Source: Cyclobacteriaceae bacterium
GTDB taxonomy: Bacteria; Bacteroidota; Bacteroidia; Cytophagales; Cyclobacteriaceae
NCBI GenBank assembly: GCA_019638355.1
Contig: JAHBTY010000005.1
Location: 1 to 64,000 of the forward strand
Direction: 5' to 3'
DNA: 64,000 nt
Position numbers and translations under genes: made by a program. Shown in pieces: positions 45,122-54,588 of the stretch (position 1 is the first letter of the stretch; each line of letters begins with the position of its first letter). The notes under the pieces were generated by a model that worked only from the letters and a program-made list of their open reading frames with translations, was not told the origin of the DNA and did no database searches.

Positions 45122-47446
45122 TCAACTCATATCCGGTCGCAACCGCACAAACACAGGTTCGCGGAATTGCTGATCTTTCGTAATCATCGAAAAACTTATT
45201 TCAGCAATCAGTTTAGGCTCAACCCAAATACTGATCTTCTCATCCATCACCTTATCTGTAATTGGTTTTTTAATTTCAGGTAATGCTTTCAACTGTTTAA
45301 AGATTTCCCTAATGGTGGCATCATCGAAGCCCGTTCCCACCTTGCCCCGGTAAATAAAATTAATGCCATCGCGCTCTGCAATATGCAAACCCCCAAACGT
45401 AACACTGCGGTCGCCCTTGCCGGGATTGTAACCTAATATCACACACTCGCGCGTGCTGCGTACTTTTACTTTTAGCCAGTAATCGGATCGCTTGCCTGGA
45501 AAGTATTTACCGGTTTTATCCTTTGAGATAATTCCTTCCAGTGCAAACTCCTTCGCAGCTTCAAATAAAGCGGCACCATCTTCTACGGCTTCGCTAATGC
45601 GATAAGGCGTTTCGGGCTTGATGGCATCTTTCAACCACTCGCGTCTTTTTTCCAACGGCTCATTAATCAAACTTCGGCCATCCATGTACAAACAATCAAA
45701 CACATAGCAATGCACCGGACTGGTCTTCATCCCTTTCTGTATGGACGTTTCGCCCGTACTCATTAACCGGTGAATCACTTTTTTGAAATCTGCTTTTCCA
45801 GCTTTATCGAGGCAAACAATTTCTGCATCAAACAATCCACACGTGGCCCGGAAAGCTTTATCAACTACTGTAAGTTCCGGAAACTGTTTGGTTACATCGT
45901 TCTGATTGCGCGTGCGGATTCTGATCTGGCCATCTTCCAAGGCAATCAACGCGCGGATGCCATCCCATTTTATCTCGTGTAAGAAATTATCGCCAACCGG
46001 TGGTTTATCGGCTGATCCGGAAAGCATCGGTTCAATAACATCCTGCAAGTAATTTACTTGTGGTGTATCTACCCGTTCCAACAACCACTCTTTATTTTTG
46101 ATCTTGTAGATACGGTACTCGCCATTTACTTCTTTACTGCTTAGCCGAAAATAGAATCCGTCTTTTTTGTCTTTGGTGATCTGGTATTTACCCAGCGCGT
46201 AAATCCACATTTCACCAGCTCCGTATTGGCCTTTCGGGATTTCACCATCGAAAGTCAAATACTTCATAGGATGATCTTCGGTTTGCACGGCCAAACGTTT
46301 TACACCGGGGTGTGGTGGTAACCCGCGCGGCACAGCCCACGATTTCAATACTCCGTCTTGTTCTAAACGCAAATCGTAGTGCAAATGCGAAGCATGATGC
46401 CTATGAACAACAAAGCTGGTTCCGCTACCTTCTATTATCCGCGCTTCCGGCTCGGGTGTTTTTTTAAAATCACGTTTCTTCTCGTACGATTCAAGCTGTT
46501 CCGGTGTTTTGTGTTTGCGATTGGGCGGCAACTTTTTTTCCTGAACTACTTTGGCTTTGCGATGTGTATGGATATCAACCGCGAATGCACCTATCCCCTC
46601 CCAGGCATCGCCATCCTGCACCACTTTTTCAACCGCGTTGTTGATGTTAAACTCCAATGGTGATTTCAACTGCGCCATCTCATCCCACGTAAGTGGCATG
46701 GATACCGGTGCGCCAATTCGACCGCGCAAACTATAGGGCGATACAATGCTTTGCCCTGATCGGATTCTGAAAATATCGATCAACACGCGCCCCTTTCGGG
46801 CTTCTTTTTTGATGTGTAGTGTTGTCTCTTTCGGAAATCGTTCGGTAAATGGAAGTGCGATAGCTTGGGCAGCTTCAAATACGGTATGAAAATCCCACTT
46901 CGGTTCTAGCGGACAACAAATATGGATGCCTTTACCACCGGTAGTTTTTACAAAGCATGTATAACCAAATGATTCAATAAATGTGCGGAGATCCAACGCG
47001 AGTGCAACAATTTTTGGAAAGTCATAACCTTCGGGCGGATCGAGATCAAACACCATGTAATCGGGATGTTCAAAGTCGGGCTTGCGGCTGTGCAACTGAT
47101 GCAACTCCAACGAAGCAAGGTTTGCTAACCACACCAGCGATGCAGGTTCGGTAGCAATGATGTAGTCTTTCTTTTCTTCTTTGCCGAGTTTTACAAACTC
47201 GAGCCAATCGGGTGCCCACTCGGGTCGGTTCTTTTGATAGAAATTTTCACCGTGTATTCCATCCGGAAAACGAATCAGCGTAAGCGCACGACCTTTTATG
47301 TGTTGTAGTAAAGTAGGTGCAATTTTTAAATAATATTCTATTATTTCGGCTTTGGTAACGCCATCCTCCGGAAATAAAACTTTTTCCAGGTTGGACAATT
47401 CCAACTTGCGCTTGCCTACCAATGTCCATTGCGACTTCTTAGCCAT
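45122..47446 (-). CDS. ligD: DNA ligase D (polymerase-phosphoesterase-ligase)
   Basis: A 774-residue NHEJ protein with domains in the order POL-PE-LIG. Primase-type polymerase (residues 1 to about 290, acidic YMVFDLDPPEGYDFP), 3'-phosphoesterase (about 340-480, VHRHHASHLHYDLRLEQ), and ATP-dependent ligase (about 490-774, adenylated Lys in HEIKWDGIRAL; EGIISKDK). This order is that of mycobacterial LigD; Pseudomonas has PE-LIG-POL. It would need Ku, which is not in the window. Overlaps the MFS gene stop by one base. Confidence 0.95.
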   Translation of the reverse strand: MAKKSQWTLVGKRKLELSNLEKVLFPEDGVTKAEIIEYYLKIAPTLLQHIKGRALTLIRFPDGIHGENFYQKNRPEWAPDWLEFVKLGKEEKKDYIIATEPASLVWLANLASLELHQLHSRKPDFEHPDYMVFDLDPPEGYDFPKIVALALDLRTFIESFGYTCFVKTTGGKGIHICCPLEPKWDFHTVFEAAQAIALPFTERFPKETTLHIKKEARKGRVLIDIFRIRSGQSIVSPYSLRGRIGAPVSMPLTWDEMAQLKSPLEFNINNAVEKVVQDGDAWEGIGAFAVDIHTHRKAKVVQEKKLPPNRKHKTPEQLESYEKKRDFKKTPEPEARIIEGSGTSFVVHRHHASHLHYDLRLEQDGVLKSWAVPRGLPPHPGVKRLAVQTEDHPMKYLTFDGEIPKGQYGAGEMWIYALGKYQITKDKKDGFYFRLSSKEVNGEYRIYKIKNKEWLLERVDTPQVNYLQDVIEPMLSGSADKPPVGDNFLHEIKWDGIRALIALEDGQIRIRTRNQNDVTKQFPELTVVDKAFRATCGLFDAEIVCLDKAGKADFKKVIHRLMSTGETSIQKGMKTSPVHCYVFDCLYMDGRSLINEPLEKRREWLKDAIKPETPYRISEAVEDGAALFEAAKEFALEGIISKDKTGKYFPGKRSDYWLKVKVRSTRECVILGYNPGKGDRSVTFGGLHIAERDGINFIYRGKVGTGFDDATIREIFKQLKALPEIKKPITDKVMDEKISIWVEPKLIAEISFSMITKDQQFREPVFVRLRPDMS

Positions 47447-48975
47447 TATTCGGTTACATCCGCAGGTTTTTTGTTGCTAAGGAAGATCATGCCGATAACA
47501 AAACAAATTGCTGCAACTGCAATTGGGTACCATAAACCTGAAACCGGATCGCCCACACCATTGCTGTCTTTACTTTGTTCAAATAACCATGTGGCGATAA
47601 AAGGAGTAAGTCCGCCAAAAATTCCATTCCCGATGTGATAGGGTAATGACATGGATGTATAACGAATGCGGGTTGGAAACAACTCAACCAGAAATGCCGC
47701 TATGGGGCCATACACCATTGTAACCAGAATGACTTGAATGAATACCAATCCCACCATCAACCAAAAATCGCGATTGGATAAAACTGTTTCCACTTTTAGT
47801 TCATTAACACTACCATCCGTTTTTGTTCTCCGGATTTCATTCTGCACTGTGTTGTCTGAAAAAATTTTACTGGTTTGATGCATAAACGTGGTATCGCCTG
47901 GCGCGTTGATGGTACTGTTGCGCGTGAGCAGCCGTGCTCCTTCTACTTCAACCTTTGTTTTGATATTGGTTATTGCAAACATGGTTTTATAAAGCGGTCG
48001 ATATAACACAACCGCCAACAACATACCACCTAACATAATGTACTTACGTCCTACCCTATCACTCCAACCACCAAACACAATGAAAAACGGTGTGCCCAAC
48101 AACAATGCCACGGCAATGATGTCACGTGTTTGAACAAATTCTACTTTACAAATTTGTTCGATGAAAGTCATCGCATAAAATTGTCCGGTGTACCACACCA
48201 CACCTTGTCCGGCTGCCGCTCCAAACAAAGCAATCAATACCATGCGCAGGTTTTCTTTTTTACCAAAACTTTCCTTGATGGGATTCTTTGAAATCTTGCC
48301 TTCGGCTTTTATTTTTTTAAACAATGGACTCTCTTGCATGCGCATGCGGATGTAAACCGAAACACCCACCAGCAATGCGGATAATAAAAAAGGAATGCGC
48401 CAGCCCCAGGTCGAAAATTCATCCACACCTACTGAATGCCGCACGGCCAATATCACCCCAATTGAAACAAACAGACCCAACGTGGCTGTAGTTTGAATGA
48501 AGCTGGTATAAAAACCCCTGCGGTTAGCGGGTGCATGTTCTGCAACATAGGTTGCTGCACCTCCATATTCACCACCCAAAGCAAGGCCTTGCAACAATCG
48601 AAGAATTAAAACAAGAATGGGTGCCGCAATACCGATAGTGGCATAGCCTGGAATTAGGCCAATGGCAAATGTAGAACCACCCATCAGCACCAGCGTAACC
48701 ATAAAGGTATATTTACGCCCAACCAAATCGCCCAAACGCCCAAACACAATGGCACCAAACGGACGCACCACAAAGCCCGCAGCAAAAGTGGCCAGCGTGG
48801 ATAAAAAAGCTACCGTAGGATTTCCTTGTGGGAAAAATTGTTTCGCGAGAATAGTAGCCAGGCTTCCGAAAATATAAAAGTCGTACCATTCAATTAATGT
48901 ACCTACCGATGAAGCCGTGATAACCGACCAAAGTGTGCTTTTATCTTCTCTTGTTACTACTGTTGATGATGACAT
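47446..48975 (-). CDS. MHS-family MFS transporter
   Basis: A 509-residue transporter with 12 membrane helices. The MHS marker GTLIEWYDFYIFG opens helix 1, GRLGDLVGRKYTFM is the loop-2 motif, and RRGFYTSFIQTTATLG follows in helix 5. A 65-residue soluble insert (about 330-395, polar and charged) lies between helices, longer than usual. MHS transporters import organic acids, osmolytes or shikimate by proton symport. First gene of the two-gene unit with ligD, a pairing with no obvious functional link. Confidence 0.92.
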   Translation of the reverse strand: MSSSTVVTREDKSTLWSVITASSVGTLIEWYDFYIFGSLATILAKQFFPQGNPTVAFLSTLATFAAGFVVRPFGAIVFGRLGDLVGRKYTFMVTLVLMGGSTFAIGLIPGYATIGIAAPILVLILRLLQGLALGGEYGGAATYVAEHAPANRRGFYTSFIQTTATLGLFVSIGVILAVRHSVGVDEFSTWGWRIPFLLSALLVGVSVYIRMRMQESPLFKKIKAEGKISKNPIKESFGKKENLRMVLIALFGAAAGQGVVWYTGQFYAMTFIEQICKVEFVQTRDIIAVALLLGTPFFIVFGGWSDRVGRKYIMLGGMLLAVVLYRPLYKTMFAITNIKTKVEVEGARLLTRNSTINAPGDTTFMHQTSKIFSDNTVQNEIRRTKTDGSVNELKVETVLSNRDFWLMVGLVFIQVILVTMVYGPIAAFLVELFPTRIRYTSMSLPYHIGNGIFGGLTPFIATWLFEQSKDSNGVGDPVSGLWYPIAVAAICFVIGMIFLSNKKPADVTE

Positions 48976-49030
48976 TCAATCATAAGTTTAAGGGAAAGTT
49001 AATTGAATTTGAACAGGATAAAGCTACCAG

Positions 49031-49933
49031 TTAAAAGAAAATGTGTTGGGCCAGTCGGTAGGTGTTGGCATGTGCTTCAATAATATCGCGGAAGAGTGGC
49101 GAATACCCACCTCCCATACTAACTACAATCGGAATGTGATTGTGTTTGGCTGCTTCCAGTACGAGGCGGTCGCGTTGTTTGCACCCTTCGCGCGAAACAC
49201 TTAGCCGTCCTAGTTTATCCGTTTCCAGAATATCTACACCGGCTTGATAAAAAATAAATTCCGGCTGTACCCGATCAATCAGATTATTTAGGTTGGCCTT
49301 GAGTGTAGTCAGGTAAAAATCATCGGCAGTAAAATCCTTCAGACCTATATCCAAGTCGGATTGCTCTTTGATGAGCGGATAGTTATTGGCACCATGCATG
49401 CTGAATGTAAAAACACGATCATCGTTTCGGAAAATCTGTGCTGTTCCGTTACCTTGATGTACATCCAGATCAACTATCAGAATTTTCGAAACCAATTTTT
49501 GATGCAATAGGTAATTGGCTGCAATGGCCATATCATTCAACAAACAAAATCCTTCACCTTTGTTTGTGAACGCATGGTGCGTGCCACCGGCAATATTCAT
49601 TGCTATACCGTATTGCAATGCATACCGGGTGCATTGTACTGTTCCGTTGGCAATTCGGACTTCACGCTCAATTAATTCGCGGGTAAGCGGAAACCCTGTG
49701 CGCCTTATTTCCCGTGAAGTAAGTTGTAGGTTACGGAGTTTGTTCCAATAATCTTCCGCATGCGTAAGCAGAATTAATTCATTTTCAACTGGTTCGGGGG
49801 CAAACAGGTTGCTTTCGTTAATGGTGCCTTCGTGTAGTAATTGTTGTGGCAACACTTCATACTTGCTCATCGGGAAACGATGATTGGGCGGTAATGGTAA
49901 CACGTATTCAGCCGACCAGGCTACCTTGAGCAT
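49031..49933 (-). CDS. Histone-deacetylase/acetoin-utilisation-family hydrolase
   Basis: A 300-residue zinc hydrolase of the arginase/HDAC fold (HDAC-like amidohydrolase). Motifs: GGTHHAFTNKGEGFCLLND (His-His dyad), ILIVDLDVHQGNGTAQIF (Asp/His zinc ligands), and VVSMGGGYS (C-terminal Gly loop). The start at 49933 gives the family N terminus MLKVAWSAEYVLPLPPNHRF; ten upstream residues are spurious. Substrates are likely acetylated polyamines or lysines. A terminator lies just upstream. Confidence 0.93.
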   Translation of the reverse strand: MLKVAWSAEYVLPLPPNHRFPMSKYEVLPQQLLHEGTINESNLFAPEPVENELILLTHAEDYWNKLRNLQLTSREIRRTGFPLTRELIEREVRIANGTVQCTRYALQYGIAMNIAGGTHHAFTNKGEGFCLLNDMAIAANYLLHQKLVSKILIVDLDVHQGNGTAQIFRNDDRVFTFSMHGANNYPLIKEQSDLDIGLKDFTADDFYLTTLKANLNNLIDRVQPEFIFYQAGVDILETDKLGRLSVSREGCKQRDRLVLEAAKHNHIPIVVSMGGGYSPLFRDIIEAHANTYRLAQHIFF

Positions 49934-49951
49934 TTTAACTATTGAGCTAAT

Positions 49952-49976
49952 AAAAAAAGCCACCGGTGTGGTGGCT
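49952..49976 (-). terminator. Intrinsic terminator of the His-rich lipoprotein gene
   Basis: AGCCACC/GGTGGCT hairpin followed on the minus strand by seven T, 15 bp past the stop codon of 49991-50428. Confidence 0.8.
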
Positions 49977-49990
49977 TATATAGGGAGATA

Positions 49991-50428
49991 TTAATGTTTG
50001 TGTTCATGCTTCTCGCCTTTGCCTTTATGCCAGGCTTCCATAATGCCGTGAAAGTTATCATGAAGGGTGGTAAGGTCAGCGCCTAACTCTTCGTTTGAGG
50101 CACCAGCTTTTACTTTATCGGCTAAAGCGCGTGTATCGGTTTTAAGTTTAGCCAACAATGCCTTTACTTCATCGGTATCTACTTTTGTGGGCAATGAAGC
50201 AGCAGCCCACTTATCGGCTTCGGCAGCCATTTCTTCGGCTAATGCCTTAACAGGTTCCAGGTTGGCTGAATCTTTAAAAGGATGAAACGCCTCAGCCATA
50301 ATCATGTGGAAAGAATCTAATTCGGCCCATTCGTTGCTATCGGTTGCCAGCGCCTGATGCTCTTCTTTTTTTGAACATGCAGCAAGTACAACCATGCTAA
50401 TAATTACCAGTATTAATTTTGTCTTCAT
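49991..50428 (-). CDS. Helical lipoprotein with His-rich tail
   Basis: A 145-residue lipoprotein from the ATG at 50428 (lipobox VLAAC). The mature part is helical and rich in Ala/Lys (DSFHMIMAEAFHPFKDSANL, LHDNFHGIMEAWHKGKGEKH) and ends HEHKH. Four-helix content and many His residues suggest metal binding, for example Cu, Zn or heme, but this is inference. It follows the large ABC transporter gene on the same strand. No family recognised. Confidence 0.75.
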   Translation of the reverse strand: MKTKLILVIISMVVLAACSKKEEHQALATDSNEWAELDSFHMIMAEAFHPFKDSANLEPVKALAEEMAAEADKWAAASLPTKVDTDEVKALLAKLKTDTRALADKVKAGASNEELGADLTTLHDNFHGIMEAWHKGKGEKHEHKH

Positions 50429-50485
50429 GTTTAGTTGTAATTTGAATTGAATTAAAAATGGAAACACAAAATTAAAAACTAAATC

Positions 50486-53400
50486 CTAATCGCGATCGCG
50501 TTTGCGATATTTTCTATATACTTCTACACTGCTTATGGCCCGTTGCAGTAGCCTATAGTAAAGGGTTATATACAAGATACCGGTAAATAACCAGATTACT
50601 GTTATGTTGAAGTAAAGAGTATCAAAGGTGGTTCCAAACATTGGTTTAGTGGGCACATAAAAATTGGAATTAAAATCCAATGCATGTGCAGGCCTGTGTT
50701 CGTTAAAATAAATTGGAAAATATTTTTGAACCAGTTGCCCACGCCATTCTAAGATGCGATTCATGTCGGCCGCGTTCTCAACCATTTCAGTAACCTTTTC
50801 GTTGGCGAATTGCATGCGTAGTTTATTGTAAGCTTCTTCAGCATCTGCTCCGGTTGTTAGCCTGGCACGCAACGAGTCTTTTCTCTCGTTGGCTTTGCGA
50901 AGCTTTATGCCGTAGTATTGTCGCAACGTTTTCAAAAACAAATCAGTGCGGGCGTATGTAGTTGAATCAAATTTACCAACCTGCAGTTGTTCCAGTTCCG
51001 GAAACCTGTCGTTACCAATGCGCTGTAGTTCATAGCCAATTTCAGTTCGCAGTAGTTCTAATGCTTTCTTAACGGGATTTGTATCGGATTTATCGCGCCA
51101 ACGCGTGCGGTTGTTTCGTACTATTGCCAACCGGGTTTCCAAAGCAGGTATCTGATAAATACGTTTAAATTCAGCTTGTGCTATTTGCTGATCATAAGGG
51201 TAGAACTGTTTTTCGAACGGGTTATCTTTAAACTGAGTAACCATTAAGGCCTCAAAAGCCCAACGCGAGGTCATTAATTCGCCCAAAAGAGGAATACCAT
51301 TGGGTGTACCAACTTTTGGATTAAACTTATCGAAACTGATTACCACACCGCTTAGTAGCAATTGCGGAATAATAAGTACGGGTATAAGTATATATATGGT
51401 AACGGCTGAATCAAATGCGGATGAAATATTAAGGCCAAGCATATTGGCGAAGCAAGAACAAGAAAACAATACTAACCAGTAACGCATTTCTGTTAAGGGA
51501 ATTTCAAGAATAAGATTACCCAACACAATAAACATAATGGTTTGAATGGCTGATAATCCGAAAAGGATAAATACTTTGGAAACCAGGTAGCTGCTGCTGC
51601 TCAGGTTTAAATATCGTTCTCGTTTTAAAATTTTGCGGTCTCTGAAAATTTCTTCGGCACTTACAATCAATCCGACAAAAAGCGCTACCACTACGCTCAT
51701 GAAAAAATACACGGGTATGTTGGTGTTATGGTAAAAGTTGTATTGAGGTGAATCGGTAGATACTGCATCGTAGTACTTAACAAAATAGGCAATGAACAGG
51801 GCCAATACCGGGGCGAGCGAGAGGTTAATGACCATGTATTGTTTGTTGGCCAGTTTGGCCAACACATCGCGACTGACAAAAACTTTTAACTGTGCCAGCC
51901 AACCTGGTATTTGTTGAACCACCGGCAGCGGATCTTTTATCTCCTCAACCTTTGGAATTTTTATTTTTTGCTTAAAGTACTGATACCATTGTCCCGGTGA
52001 AACCTTGCGTGTATGCGTAAATCGTCCAAACTCATTTACCACGCGTGTTTCAATAATGTTAAATACCTGTTCGGGGTTAATGTTTCCGCATTCGGGGCAA
52101 GCACCCGGTATTTTATTCGCTGCGTTTACAATATTCTGAAAGTAGTTTACCGATTCTGTTGGGTTTCCATAATAAATCTGAAACCCACCTACGTCCAGAA
52201 TAATAAGCGTATCGAACATTTTAAAAATATCCGATGAAGGTTGATGGATAACTACAAAAATTAATTTACCGCGCAGCGATAATTCCTTTAGTAAATCCAT
52301 AATGTTCTCCGAATCGCGCGATGAAAGACCTGAAGTAGGTTCATCAACAAACAAAATAGTAGGTTCACGCAACAACTCCAGCCCGATGTTAAGGCGTTTG
52401 CGCTGTCCACCGCTAATAGTTTTGTGCAAGGGGGATCCAACTTTCAAATCGCGAATTTCAGATAGGCCCAGATTAACCAGTACTTTTTCTACGCGTTCTT
52501 TAATCTGTGCTTCGGTATAATTTCCAAAACACAACCGGGCTGAATAGTATAAATTTTCAAAAACCGAAAGATCTTCCATTAGCAGGTCGTCTTGTGGAAT
52601 AAACCCTATAACGCCATCCACTTTATGCGGCTCCTTGTGAATGTCTATTCCATTAATCAGTACCCGGCCACTCGATGGTTTTTCTGATCCGTTTAATACA
52701 TTCAATAACGTTGATTTTCCTGATCCACTGGCACCCATCAAGCCAATCAGTTTACCCCCTGTTTCAGCAATATTGATATTTTGTAAACCTGCCTTACCAC
52801 TTTTAAAATGATAGAATATATGTTCGCCAATAAATGAAATATCGGTTTCACTTTCTTCAAACAGAAACTTTCCAACTACATCCGAATAATAAATGGTATC
52901 TATTTTAGCACCCCGAATGGCACTACCGGTTGCAAACACATCAATTTTGCGACTCTTTAACGGAACACTATTCAAATAAAGCGGTGTAATGCCCAGGTAT
53001 TTAATCAGGTATGTTTCAATATCGGGCATCCGCAAAATGGCAATCAAACCCGTAAGGTCTTTGGCGGTAATGCGCGGCCCGGGAAAATCGGCTCCACCCG
53101 AACCTTCATCAATTACCAAAATATTTTTGGACGATAGCTCCTCAATATCCTGGCCTTGCACAAAAGTGCGCATAGCCTTAATGTCACGCTGCGGAATTTT
53201 AAGGGCCTCGCCTATGTAATAAACCAGGTTGCTTTGACGCTCAGAAAGTTCACCATCCGCATAACATAGTTCGATTATCTTTACAGCCAGCACAGCCTTT
53301 TGCTGCATGGTAAGTGACTGGTTCACTTTTTTGGCGATCTGCATAATCTGCGACCAATCATCAACAAACTCAAGTGTTTCTGCGTCAACATTCAGGTTGG

Positions 53401-53584
53401 ATTCAACCATTCTTTTGTTGGCCTTACAAAACTCATCAAACAGTGTAAGGTAATAGCGGGTGGCTTCCTGGTTTAAGTGCAGCGATAGAAAATCTTTGAT
53501 GTTAGCGCGCTCCTCATCTGTAATTCGCTCTTTCGCAACAATGGCGAATAATTGTACAATCGCTTTTAAAAGTTCCTCACTCAT
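50486..53584 (-). CDS. TerB-ABC-ABC2 membrane fusion (ABCG-like)
   Basis: A 1032-residue half transporter with all parts on one chain. N-terminal TerB-like helical domain (about 80-150, YADGELSERQSNLVYYIGEA), ATPase domain (about 270-500: Walker A GASGSGKST, signature ISGGQRKRL, Walker B FVDEPTSGL), then ABC2-type membrane helices (about 595-1000) broken by a long soluble segment (about 775-960). The ABCG order (ATPase before membrane) is that of the White/ABCG type. Substrate unknown; TerB domains occur in tellurite and stress systems. Confidence 0.9.
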   Translation of the reverse strand: MSEELLKAIVQLFAIVAKERITDEERANIKDFLSLHLNQEATRYYLTLFDEFCKANKRMVESNLNVDAETLEFVDDWSQIMQIAKKVNQSLTMQQKAVLAVKIIELCYADGELSERQSNLVYYIGEALKIPQRDIKAMRTFVQGQDIEELSSKNILVIDEGSGGADFPGPRITAKDLTGLIAILRMPDIETYLIKYLGITPLYLNSVPLKSRKIDVFATGSAIRGAKIDTIYYSDVVGKFLFEESETDISFIGEHIFYHFKSGKAGLQNINIAETGGKLIGLMGASGSGKSTLLNVLNGSEKPSSGRVLINGIDIHKEPHKVDGVIGFIPQDDLLMEDLSVFENLYYSARLCFGNYTEAQIKERVEKVLVNLGLSEIRDLKVGSPLHKTISGGQRKRLNIGLELLREPTILFVDEPTSGLSSRDSENIMDLLKELSLRGKLIFVVIHQPSSDIFKMFDTLIILDVGGFQIYYGNPTESVNYFQNIVNAANKIPGACPECGNINPEQVFNIIETRVVNEFGRFTHTRKVSPGQWYQYFKQKIKIPKVEEIKDPLPVVQQIPGWLAQLKVFVSRDVLAKLANKQYMVINLSLAPVLALFIAYFVKYYDAVSTDSPQYNFYHNTNIPVYFFMSVVVALFVGLIVSAEEIFRDRKILKRERYLNLSSSSYLVSKVFILFGLSAIQTIMFIVLGNLILEIPLTEMRYWLVLFSCSCFANMLGLNISSAFDSAVTIYILIPVLIIPQLLLSGVVISFDKFNPKVGTPNGIPLLGELMTSRWAFEALMVTQFKDNPFEKQFYPYDQQIAQAEFKRIYQIPALETRLAIVRNNRTRWRDKSDTNPVKKALELLRTEIGYELQRIGNDRFPELEQLQVGKFDSTTYARTDLFLKTLRQYYGIKLRKANERKDSLRARLTTGADAEEAYNKLRMQFANEKVTEMVENAADMNRILEWRGQLVQKYFPIYFNEHRPAHALDFNSNFYVPTKPMFGTTFDTLYFNITVIWLFTGILYITLYYRLLQRAISSVEVYRKYRKRDRD

Positions 53585-53713
53585 GCATGAACCAAAAGGC
53601 GTAATTTACAATGAATAGAGGTTTAAACCAGTACTTGAATTTTCTGTTTATAGAAATTTATGGGTTTCCGATTCTGCCCCATTTCTATTTTCTTTGTTGG
53701 CAAAATTTTTTCT

Positions 53714-54586
53714 ATGAGAAAGTATTTGGCGGTTTTTAGCTTTATATTGGTTTCGGTTTCGGGTTTAGTAGCACAGGAAAGCAGTATCCTCTGGGAAATT
53801 TCGGGCGATGGAATCACAAAACCCTCCTATCTGTTTGGAACGCTAAAGTTTACAGGCGAGAAAGAATTTTACTTTCCACAAGAAGCAAAAGACAAAATAA
53901 AGGGGGCAGATTTATTCGTCATTGAAGATCAGGTGGATCATCATGCCCAGCACGAATTAAATAAAGCCCTGCATTTTCCAAAAGGCGAAAGCCTGGCCAC
54001 ACACACTACACCGGAACAATATAACCAGGTGGTTGGATTATTTGAGCAGGAATTTGGAATCAGTAAAGCTACCTTTCAAACAAAATACGCGCACCTTAAA
54101 CCCCTGGCTATTTCTGTTGCGATGACCCGACTGGCGTTGGGCGAAGGTGTAAAGTTTTACGATATTGAACTGCTGCGATTTGCCAAAGCCAATAAAGTTA
54201 AAACCTATAGCCTTGAAAAAATTGAACGCGAAGCCGCAGCATTAAACTCTTTTCCAATAAACGAACAGGTAGCGGCCTTACTACACGGGGTTATTTACTT
54301 CAAAGAGCAAAAAGAAGAATTTGCCAAACTGATGAGCGATTATCCGCAAGGGAACCTGGAAGAAATTTTTGAATACACCCTTCATCCTCTGGATAATAAT
54401 CAAAAATTTATTGAGGCATTTTATTTTAAACGTAATGAAGAATGGTTGCCCAAAATAGAAAAGATGGTAAAGGATAATGTTGCCTTTATTTCTGTGGGTA
54501 TCGGACACTTAGAGGGTGAGCGCGGGTTGCTGGCCTTATTGAAATCGAAAGGCTACACGCTCACACCGGTAAAAGTATCGCGCTAA
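53714..54586 (+). CDS. TraB/GumN-family protein, exported
   Basis: A 290-residue protein: signal MRKYLAVFSFILVSVSGLVA, then ILWEISGDGITKPSYLFGTL (the TraB/GumN opening with GT-L motif), ending SVGIGHLEGERGLLALLKSK (the conserved GxxHL motif). The TraB fold resembles the EreA/ChaN-like hydrolases and may be a metalloprotease; in Bacteroidota its role is unknown. The start at 53714 is chosen over one 54 bp upstream that lacks a signal. Convergent with the protease gene, stop codons two bases apart. Confidence 0.88.
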   Translation: MRKYLAVFSFILVSVSGLVAQESSILWEISGDGITKPSYLFGTLKFTGEKEFYFPQEAKDKIKGADLFVIEDQVDHHAQHELNKALHFPKGESLATHTTPEQYNQVVGLFEQEFGISKATFQTKYAHLKPLAISVAMTRLALGEGVKFYDIELLRFAKANKVKTYSLEKIEREAAALNSFPINEQVAALLHGVIYFKEQKEEFAKLMSDYPQGNLEEIFEYTLHPLDNNQKFIEAFYFKRNEEWLPKIEKMVKDNVAFISVGIGHLEGERGLLALLKSKGYTLTPVKVSR

Positions 54587-54588
54587 AA

